Made by a program: the position numbers and the translations under genes. A stretch of 39,654 nucleotides of DNA from Bacteroides acidifaciens (GTDB taxonomy: Bacteria; Bacteroidota; Bacteroidia; Bacteroidales; Bacteroidaceae), in the NCBI RefSeq assembly GCF_024623065.1, contig NZ_JANJZR010000038.1, positions 1 through 39,654 of the forward strand. The letters are read 5' to 3'. This document shows, in pieces, positions 34,437 to 39,654 of the stretch. How positions within the stretch are numbered: position 1 is the first letter of the stretch; each line of letters begins with the position of its first letter. The notes below the pieces were generated by a model. It ran no database searches. It saw only the letters and a program-made list of their open reading frames with translations, and had not been told where the DNA came from.

Positions 34437-35936
34437 TTACTTCACGTATTCAGCCCAGTTTGTATTTTTCATATCGCCGCTCTTGCCCAATTCTGCGTGC
34501 ATGCCGAGTGCAGCCTGAATGGCGTGCGGGGTCTGCGCCTTGCCGCCGGCCAGTTTGAGGTAATCCCAAAGCAGCTGTTTGTAGTCAGGGTGTGCACAGT
34601 TTTCGATGATGGCTTGTGCGCGTTCTTTCGGGCTCTTGCCGCGAAGGTCGGCAACACCTTGTTCGGTGATGACGATGTTGACATCGTGCTCCGTGTGGTC
34701 GTGATGGGACACCATCGGCACGATAGCGCTGATTTTGCCCTCCTTGGCCACCGACGGACAAGTGAAGATAGAGATGTACGCATTGCGTGTGAAGTCTCCC
34801 GAGCCGCCGATACCGTTCATCATCTTCGTGCCTCCGATATGGGTTGAGTTCACATTGCCGTACAGGTCGACTTCGATAGCCGTATTGATAGAGATAACAC
34901 CGAGCCGGCGTATGATTTCCGGGCTGTTGGAGATTTCCGACGGGCGGAGCACCAGCTTGTCGCGGAAGAAATCCATATCGTTGTAAATACCTTCCAGGCA
35001 GTCGTTGGTGACAGTCAGCGAGCAGGCACTTCCGAATCTGATGCGTCCTTCGCGAATCAGGCCAATCACGGAGTTCTGAATCACTTCCGTGTACATTTCG
35101 AATGGAGGAATCGTCTTGTCGCGTCCCAGTGCGCCGAGCACGGCGTTGGCGATGTTTCCTACGCCCGACTGCAACGGAAGGAAAGAAGGCGGGATGATGC
35201 CGCGCTTCATGTCCGCAGCGAGGAAGTCGGCAACGTTCTGTCCGATTTTGTCGGTCAGCGGGTCGGCGTCTGCGAAAGAACGCGCTTCGTCCGGCCAGTT
35301 TGTCTCCACTACGCCTACGATTTTCTTCGGGTCTACCTGGATATAAGGCAGTCCGATGCGGTCGTTCGGTTTGTAGATAGGTATCTCGCGGCGGTAAGGC
35401 GGGTCGAGCGGTTCGTACACGTCATGCAGTCCCATGCCGGATTTGCTGTGTGCGCTGTTCAGCTCCACGATAATCTGGTCGGCCAGACGGCAGATAGTCG
35501 GGGAGATGCCGCCGGCGGCAGTCAGGTAAATCTTTCCGTCGGGAGTCACTTCGCAGGCTTCGATGATGGCTACGTTCACTTTGCCCATGAATCCGTAGCG
35601 CACTTCCTGTGCCATCTGTGAGAGGTGTATGTCGTTGTAGGCAATCTCTCCGTTGTTCACGGCCTTGCGGAAGTCGGAATTTGTGGTATAAGGAGCACGG
35701 TAGCGGATAGCTTTCGCGCGTGACAGCACGCCGTCGCACGACTCTCCGGTAGAGGCGCCCGTAAAGATACTTACCTGAAATGGATTTCCTTTGGCGTGTT
35801 CCGCTTCCGCAATCTTTGCGAGTTCCGCTGTAACAGCCTTGGCCGTTCCTGCGGGGGTAAACCCGCTCAGGCCGATGTTGTAGCCATGTTTGATAAGGCT
35901 TGCAGCTTCTGCTGCCGAGATACGATTAAGTGACAT
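34437..35936 (-). CDS. Acetyl-CoA hydrolase/transferase family (succinate/acetate CoA-transferase)
   Basis: A 499-residue cytoplasmic class I CoA-transferase. The N-terminal domain starts RISAAEAASLIKHGYNIGLSGFTPAGTAKAV. The CoA-binding segment is LQSGVGNIANAVLGAL (about 255-270). The catalytic Glu is about residue 284 in FEMYTEVIQNSVIGL. Late signatures are IGGTKMMNGIGGSGDF and IVPMVSHHDHTEHDVNIVITEQGVADLRGKSPKERA. Length and motifs fit the bacterial Cat1/AarC/ScpC group, which moves CoA between succinyl-CoA or propionyl-CoA and acetate or succinate. In Bacteroides such an enzyme would serve acetate or propionate formation; which acyl pair it uses is not decided by sequence. Confidence 0.92.
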   Translation of the reverse strand: MSLNRISAAEAASLIKHGYNIGLSGFTPAGTAKAVTAELAKIAEAEHAKGNPFQVSIFTGASTGESCDGVLSRAKAIRYRAPYTTNSDFRKAVNNGEIAYNDIHLSQMAQEVRYGFMGKVNVAIIEACEVTPDGKIYLTAAGGISPTICRLADQIIVELNSAHSKSGMGLHDVYEPLDPPYRREIPIYKPNDRIGLPYIQVDPKKIVGVVETNWPDEARSFADADPLTDKIGQNVADFLAADMKRGIIPPSFLPLQSGVGNIANAVLGALGRDKTIPPFEMYTEVIQNSVIGLIREGRIRFGSACSLTVTNDCLEGIYNDMDFFRDKLVLRPSEISNSPEIIRRLGVISINTAIEVDLYGNVNSTHIGGTKMMNGIGGSGDFTRNAYISIFTCPSVAKEGKISAIVPMVSHHDHTEHDVNIVITEQGVADLRGKSPKERAQAIIENCAHPDYKQLLWDYLKLAGGKAQTPHAIQAALGMHAELGKSGDMKNTNWAEYVK

Positions 35937-36061
35937 AAATAGTATAATTTCGTGTTAAAATACAGTTGATATTTTATGGTTAATTATTCGCTTTATTGTA
36001 AAGGCTCCATGTACGGGTTACGCTACTTTCCCGTGCTTGAAACATGCCCTCGTAATTCCCG

Positions 36062-36529
36062 TCAGTATTTCCGTTGAAGTATCTCTCCCCATATAATAGC
36101 CCGGCGTGCTTCTTCTGCCGAATGAATGGTGAAGTCTTCGTTGCTGTCTGATGATTCGTCGGGAGTATTGAAATGAGCACCCTGCCTGCTGTTCTGTTCG
36201 TCCTGGGCGGCACTGTTGGCCAGTGATGCGGCAACAGATACCTCTTCTCTTTTCTTTTTCTTTTTCTTTTTCTGTTGTTGCTGCTGTTGCTGTTGCTTCG
36301 GTGCATGTCTGGAGGCCTGTTTCGAAGACATTTGGGGAACCGGCAACTCTATTTTACCCCACGCTTCGGGCATGAGGATGACATCCGGCTCTATTTCGGT
36401 GGGCGACGGTGTCGGGGGAACGGGGCGTTTGTCAGTAGCTTTTTTTGATTTGCTATTCTTACTCACCTCTTTGAATATTCCCACAAGAATGACACCTACT
36501 ATCAAGAGAAATTTCAAGAAATCTTCCAT
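36062..36529 (-). CDS. Small membrane-anchored protein with poly-Gln/poly-Lys tract, unknown function
   Basis: 155 residues. An N-terminal hydrophobic helix (about 4-18, FLKFLLIVGVILVGIF) is followed by a basic and Pro-rich stretch, a tract of eight Gln then seven Lys (about 79-93), and an acidic part ending HSAEEARRAIIWGEILQRKY. The family end 'EARRAIIW.EIL.RKY' recurs in Bacteroides hypothetical proteins, from memory. An exact -7 element upstream and a position divergent from miaB support a real gene. The tract is encoded by TTC/TTT and CTG/TTG-type short repeats that could vary in length in frame. No function is proposed. Confidence 0.75.
   Translation of the reverse strand: MEDFLKFLLIVGVILVGIFKEVSKNSKSKKATDKRPVPPTPSPTEIEPDVILMPEAWGKIELPVPQMSSKQASRHAPKQQQQQQQQKKKKKKKREEVSVAASLANSAAQDEQNSRQGAHFNTPDESSDSNEDFTIHSAEEARRAIIWGEILQRKY
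36236..36299. repeat. Short-repeat tract encoding Gln/Lys run
   Basis: On the + strand, four TTTTTC-like hexamers (about 36247-36271) are followed by CTGTTGTTG-type triplets (about 36272-36297). Both unit sizes are multiples of three, so slippage would keep the frame of the - strand gene. Confidence 0.8.
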
Positions 36530-36557
36530 TGTGTTTCATTTCTAATTAGTAATTCGC

Positions 36558-36565
36558 CAAAGTTA
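36558..36565 (-). promoter_or_regulatory. Promoter -7 element of the small membrane protein gene
   Basis: The - strand reads TAACTTTG, an exact TAnnTTTG match, with a leader of about 22 bases to the ATG at 36529. Confidence 0.5.
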
Positions 36566-36601
36566 CATATAAATTCCGGTTTGGACTAACTTTTTATTAT
36601 G

Positions 36602-36638
36602 AAAAAAGGGCAGCTTCACAGCTCCCCTTAATTTTTTT
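36602..36638 (+). terminator. Intrinsic terminator-like hairpin inside a divergent promoter region
   Basis: GGGCAGCT (36608-36615) pairs with AGCTCCCC (36620-36627) with one C-C mismatch and a 4-base loop. An A run precedes it and TTAATTTTTTT follows it. There is no gene on its left on the + strand that it could end, so it may close a small RNA or act as an attenuator for miaB. A short AUG-initiated frame of 12 codons follows at 36655-36693 (MKKSNVSFIAQM). Confidence 0.55.
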
Positions 36639-36828
36639 AACCTAAACCTTAACTATGAAAAAATCTAATGTTTCTTTCATTGCACAAATGTGAAAAATAA
36701 ATTTAAATTTGCCAAGTATGTCACCGGAAAATGTTTATTCTCTTAACATAAATTACAACTTGACATGCTAAACCATAAGTTTTTGCGTTATTTTTGTGCC
36801 AATTCGCCACTTATTGAAAGCGAAGCCG

Positions 36829-36836
36829 TATCTTTG
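36829..36836 (+). promoter_or_regulatory. Promoter -7 element of miaB
   Basis: TATCTTTG is an exact TAnnTTTG match, about 30 bases before the ATG. A second match, TATTTTTG, lies at 36789-36796 with TTGACA 23 bases further upstream (36760-36765), so two tandem starts are possible. Confidence 0.5.
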
Positions 36837-36865
36837 CAGCCGAATCTTTAATTTATAATTTGAAT

Positions 36866-38239
36866 ATGAACGAATTAACGGGAGCGGACTTTAAATCCGC
36901 AACTGAAACGACCGATGACAACAAGAAGTTGTTTATCGAAACCTACGGCTGCCAGATGAACGTGGCCGACAGCGAGGTGATTGCCTCAGTGATGCAGATG
37001 GCGGGATACTCCGTAGCTGAAACGTTGGAAGAGGCTGATGCTGTGTTTATGAACACCTGCTCCATCCGCGACAATGCGGAGCAGAAGATTCTGAACCGCC
37101 TGGAATTTTTCCACTCGCTGAAGAAAAAGAAAAAGCGCCTGATTGTAGGCGTACTGGGATGTATGGCCGAACGGGTGAAGGATGATTTGATTACGAATCA
37201 TCATGTCGACCTCGTAGTAGGCCCGGATGCCTACCTCACCCTGCCCGGCCTGATTGCCGCCGTAGAAGCCGGCGAGAAGGCAATCAACGTGGAACTTTCC
37301 ACCACCGAAACCTATCGGGATGTGATTCCTTCGCGTATCTGCGGCAACCACATCTCCGGATTCGTGTCCATCATGCGTGGCTGCAACAACTTCTGCACCT
37401 ATTGCATCGTCCCCTACACTCGCGGACGTGAGCGTAGCCGTGACGTGGAAAGCATCCTCAATGAAGTGGCAGACCTCGTTGCGAAAGGCTATAAGGAAGT
37501 CACCCTGCTGGGACAGAACGTCAACTCCTACCGTTTCGAGAGGCCGACAGGAGAAGTGGTCACTTTCCCGATGTTGCTCCGCACCGTTGCCGAAGCCGCT
37601 CCGGGCGTGCGCATCCGTTTCACGACTTCCCATCCGAAGGATATGAGCGACGAAACGCTCGAAGTAATCGCGCAAGTGCCCAACGTATGCAAGCATATCC
37701 ACCTGCCTGTGCAGAGCGGCAGTTCCCGCATCCTCAAACTGATGAACCGCAAATATACCCGCGAATGGTACTTGGAACGGGTAGCCGCCATCAAGCGCAT
37801 CATCCCCGATTGCGGACTGACTACCGATATTTTTTCCGGTTTCCATTCTGAAACGGAAGAAGACCACGCCCTCTCCCTCTCCCTGATGGAAGCGTGCGGA
37901 TACGATGCCGCCTTTATGTTCAAATACTCCGAACGTCCGGGAACGTATGCTTCGAAACATCTCGAAGACAATGTGCCCGAAGAGGTGAAAGTACGCCGCC
38001 TGAATGAGATTATCGCCCTGCAGAACCGTCTGTCTGCCGAATCCAACCAGCGTTGCATCGGAAAGACGTACGAAGTGCTCGTGGAAGGTGTCTCCAAGCG
38101 TTCGCGCGAGCAGCTGTTCGGGCGTACGGAGCAGAACCGTGTCGTCGTGTTCGACAGGGGTACGCACCGTGTCGGTGACTTTGTCAACGTCCGCATCACC
38201 GAAGCCAGTTCGGCTACGCTGAAAGGGGAGGAAATCTGA
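36866..38239 (+). CDS. miaB: tRNA-2-methylthio-N6-dimethylallyladenosine synthase
   Basis: A 457-residue radical-SAM methylthiotransferase that adds the 2-methylthio group to i6A37 of tRNAs reading UNN codons. The N-terminal domain supplies three Cys for the auxiliary cluster: Cys29 (TYGCQMNVAD), Cys65 (NTCSIRD) and Cys99 (VLGCMAE). The radical-SAM motif is Cys173/Cys177/Cys180 in MRGCNNFCTYCIVPYTRG. The C-terminal TRAM domain (about 395-457) includes EVLVEGVSKRS and QLFGRTEQNRVVVF. Paralogues RimO and MtaB differ in these motifs, and the YGCQMN plus PYTRGRE pattern favours MiaB. The ATG at 36866 is chosen over a TTG two codons upstream. Confidence 0.94.
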   Translation: MNELTGADFKSATETTDDNKKLFIETYGCQMNVADSEVIASVMQMAGYSVAETLEEADAVFMNTCSIRDNAEQKILNRLEFFHSLKKKKKRLIVGVLGCMAERVKDDLITNHHVDLVVGPDAYLTLPGLIAAVEAGEKAINVELSTTETYRDVIPSRICGNHISGFVSIMRGCNNFCTYCIVPYTRGRERSRDVESILNEVADLVAKGYKEVTLLGQNVNSYRFERPTGEVVTFPMLLRTVAEAAPGVRIRFTTSHPKDMSDETLEVIAQVPNVCKHIHLPVQSGSSRILKLMNRKYTREWYLERVAAIKRIIPDCGLTTDIFSGFHSETEEDHALSLSLMEACGYDAAFMFKYSERPGTYASKHLEDNVPEEVKVRRLNEIIALQNRLSAESNQRCIGKTYEVLVEGVSKRSREQLFGRTEQNRVVVFDRGTHRVGDFVNVRITEASSATLKGEEI

Positions 38240-38244
38240 TTTCA

Positions 38245-38472
38245 TTTCACCACAGAGGACGCAGAGGACACAGAGGTTTTATTCTCATAGTTGTGGCTGT
38301 CTTGTAGTTGCGGCTGCTTTGTAGTTGTGATTGCCTGTGCGGTATGTGGCAACTGCGCTTATGCAACACATCCTGCGGGGGAGCTTTGAGGATGAATATG
38401 AAAAATCAGTATTCCTCTGTCTCCTCCGTCCCCTTTATCTCCTCCGTGTCCTCCGTGTCCTCTGTGGTGAAA
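38245..38472. repeat. 32-bp inverted repeat flanking the miaB/repressor intergenic region
   Basis: The left arm (38245-38276, TTTCACCACAGAGGACGCAG...) and right arm (38441-38472, ...GTCCTCTGTGGTGAAA) match in 29 of 32 positions as inverted copies, about 165 bases apart. Each arm contains internal 9-base ACAGAGGAC-type repeats. This 'CACCACAGAGGACACAGAGG' motif is, from memory, dispersed in many bacterial genomes with no settled function. The arms abut the 3' ends of two convergent genes. Confidence 0.85.
38288..38337. repeat. 17-bp tandem repeat, three copies
   Basis: Units starting TAGTTGTGGCTGTCTTG (38288), TAGTTGCGGCTGCTTTG (38305) and TAGTTGTGATTGCCTG (38322) differ by a few bases. They lie between the arms of the larger inverted repeat. 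No coding role is seen. Confidence 0.75.
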
Positions 38473-38481
38473 CCTTGAAAC

Positions 38482-39195
38482 TTACATCATCATGTGCCTT
38501 CTGATGGAGAACTTCACGATTGCCATCGCATTGATGGACGCGAACGGGATATCCATCGGCTCGTGATGCGTATTGTAACTCACCAGCTTGATGCATCCTT
38601 CCTTCTCCGAACGGTTCACGTATTTGACAGCCAGATACTCGTCTCCGTCAATCATGAACGACACCAGGTATATTTCCCCGTAGATGACGTTTTCGAAACT
38701 GCTGATTTCCTTGTATCCGATGATGTCCCCCGATTTCAGTATGGGATACATGCTGTCCCCGTTTACATACACCGCCCCGTCGCAGACGGAAATATTCGGA
38801 ATCAATATCTTCCCCAGTGCGTACTGCTGCTTGTTGGTGAACAATGTTTTCAGGTTTGCCGCCGCCGTGATGTCGTATAACGTCACGCTCCGGTCGTCTA
38901 TCGGTTCGGGCGTTTTCGGGTTGTGTATAATGTCGACTTCTCCCTGCGCCAGTTCGCTTTCGCAGAATCTCGGCTGGTGCACGGGACTTCCTTTTCCCAA
39001 CAATAGCCAGTTGTAGTCCACCTTGTCGCCGAACTTGTCAAGCAACAGCTTGAAGTCTATGCTGTTTCGTGCTGCCCAATTAGTAACTGTCGCTCTCGAA
39101 ACTCCCAAGTATTCAGCCAGTTCGCTGTCTCTTTTCAGGTCTAACGCCTGTTTGGCACGCTTGATGATGCCTGTGACATCTAAATTTGTATCCAT
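38482..39195 (-). CDS. S24-type HTH repressor (phage CI/LexA-like)
   Basis: A 237-residue regulator. The N-terminal helix-turn-helix domain (about 5-65) has AKQALDLKRDSELAEYLGVSRATVTNWAARN and ends in DYNWLLLGKGSP, the typical Bac_phage-CI repressor end. The C-terminal S24/LexA-like peptidase domain (about 115-225) has the catalytic pair Ser148 (YVNGDSMYPILKSGD) and Lys191 (LAVKYVNR). No clear Ala-Gly cleavage site is seen between the domains, so autocleavage is uncertain. It may respond to DNA damage or act as a phage-type repressor; no phage genes are visible. A TCAGAC/GTCTGA inverted repeat upstream (39242-39264) is a possible operator. Confidence 0.88.
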   Translation of the reverse strand: MDTNLDVTGIIKRAKQALDLKRDSELAEYLGVSRATVTNWAARNSIDFKLLLDKFGDKVDYNWLLLGKGSPVHQPRFCESELAQGEVDIIHNPKTPEPIDDRSVTLYDITAAANLKTLFTNKQQYALGKILIPNISVCDGAVYVNGDSMYPILKSGDIIGYKEISSFENVIYGEIYLVSFMIDGDEYLAVKYVNRSEKEGCIKLVSYNTHHEPMDIPFASINAMAIVKFSIRRHMMM

Positions 39196-39241
39196 CCTGT
39201 TTCTTTTTTGTTTAAAATATTAATTCAAAATCAATAAAACG

Positions 39242-39264
39242 TCAGACCTGAAATGACTGTCTGA
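39242..39264. promoter_or_regulatory. Candidate operator upstream of the S24 repressor
   Basis: TCAGAC (39242-39247) and GTCTGA (39259-39264) are perfect inverted 6-mers with centres 17 bases apart, about 47 bases before the repressor ATG. The size fits a dimeric HTH site. Confidence 0.4.
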
Positions 39265-39357
39265 AAAATGTTGTTTACTATGTGTTTATAATCAATGACT
39301 TGTAAAATGGTTAAGATTAAAAACGAAAATCATAGTTTTCTTTATGAAAAAATATTC

Positions 39358-39365
39358 TATCTTTG
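39358..39365 (+). promoter_or_regulatory. -7 element directed away from the S24 repressor
   Basis: TATCTTTG is an exact TAnnTTTG match on the + strand, with a T-rich block but no clean TTTG at -33. It would transcribe the possible small ORF at 39420 and the repeat array beyond it. Confidence 0.5.
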
Positions 39366-39419
39366 TCCCATCGATTCATAGAAAACGTTTCAAAAATATA
39401 AATTAAAAACGGATCTGCC

Positions 39420-39521
39420 ATGCAAAACTTCAAGAAAAACACCAAAACCCTGAAAATTTCTCGTCCGCCACCTGCGGAAAGCTTGCTGATAGCTGTAAAC
39501 AGCTCTCCCCTCAAGTATTAA
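39420..39521 (+). CDS. Possible 33-residue ORF divergent from the S24 repressor
   Basis: An ATG at 39420, about 50 bases after an exact -7 element, opens a 33-codon frame: MQNFKKNTKTLKISRPPPAE, then SLLIAVNSSPLKY and TAA. The N-terminal half is basic, followed by PPP. The stop codon lies inside the first full repeat of the 22-bp array. No homology is claimed. Promoter, start and compact size are consistent with a leader peptide, small protein or nothing. Codon bias cannot be judged at this length. Confidence 0.35.
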   Translation: MQNFKKNTKTLKISRPPPAESLLIAVNSSPLKY

Positions 39522-39603
39522 CAGCTCTTCTCTCAAGTATTAACAGCCAATTCTCTAACCATTAATACCTGAAACGCCAGATGTTAATACCTGGCAATAG
39601 GAT
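39494..39603. repeat. Array of five degenerate repeats with 22-bp spacing (array 2)
   Basis: Cores begin at 39494 (TGTAAACAG), 39516 and 39538 (TATTAACAG), 39560 (CATTAATACC) and 39582 (TGTTAATACC), each exactly 22 bases apart. The stretch between cores carries TCTCA-like text in the first three units. Core, spacing and flanking text match array 1 at 2833-2986. It runs nearly to the end of the window and may continue. Confidence 0.8.
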
Positions 39604-39654
39604 AACAAAAGGATAACATATTGTATACGAGTACTCCGTATTCGGATGATTACA

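Noticed and set aside
36986..38245. 419-codon open frame on the - strand opposite miaB
   Set aside because: Antisense shadow of a well-conserved gene, rich in His, Phe and Asp runs that mirror miaB codons, with no recognisable domain.
38482..39195. Prophage or integrative element boundary
   Set aside because: The S24 repressor alone is phage-like; no integrase, structural gene or attachment repeat is seen in the window.

Overview
The window reads as a chromosomal segment of a gut Bacteroides (phylum Bacteroidota). The grounds are SusC/SusD outer-membrane pairs, ECF sigma/FecR regulation, lipoproteins with Bacteroidota-type lipoboxes, and repeated matches to the Bacteroidota -7 promoter element TAnnTTTG just upstream of genes. 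Species was not determined. No tRNA, rRNA, CRISPR array, insertion sequence or prophage was seen.

Layout. Positions 1-3.7 kb hold the 3' tail of an unknown gene, a GH95 alpha-L-fucosidase-type enzyme (-), and a long intergenic zone with an 18-bp tandem repeat, an array of 22-bp-spaced repeats, a decayed membrane acyltransferase-like gene and an orphan HipB-like XRE regulator with a palindromic operator. Positions 3.7-11 kb are housekeeping: a SulP anion transporter, rubrerythrin, L-aspartate oxidase (nadB), a small PH-domain-like membrane protein, a PD-(D/E)XK (Rpn-type) protein with a repeat tail, and dihydrolipoyl dehydrogenase.

Positions 11-31.2 kb are the centre of interest: two paralogous, co-directional loci on the - strand. 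Each runs ECF sigma factor, FecR anti-sigma, SusC with an N-terminal STN signalling domain, SusD, and finally an exported thioredoxin-fold protein. Locus 1 (11.0-20.4 kb) ends in a double-thioredoxin TlpA-like protein. Locus 2 (20.7-31.2 kb) adds a DUF4843 lipoprotein and a PKD-like lipoprotein before its thioredoxin. In both, the thioredoxin start codon overlaps the previous stop codon (TAATG). Neither locus carries glycosidases, lyases, sulfatases or a sensor of the glycan-PUL kind. The inferred model is substrate sensing at the outer membrane through SusC-STN, FecR and sigma, feeding uptake plus periplasmic thiol chemistry. The substrate is not visible from sequence. A short dacB 3' remnant lies between the two loci, while an intact dacB lies beyond locus 2. 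This suggests the region arose by segmental duplication followed by loss.

Positions 31.2-39.65 kb: a secreted alpha/beta hydrolase, dacB (PBP4-type), an acetate/succinate CoA-transferase, a small membrane-anchored protein with a Gln/Lys tract, miaB, an intergenic zone bounded by a 32-bp inverted repeat, an S24-type HTH repressor, and a terminal intergenic region with a possible 33-residue ORF and a second 22-bp-spaced array related to the first.
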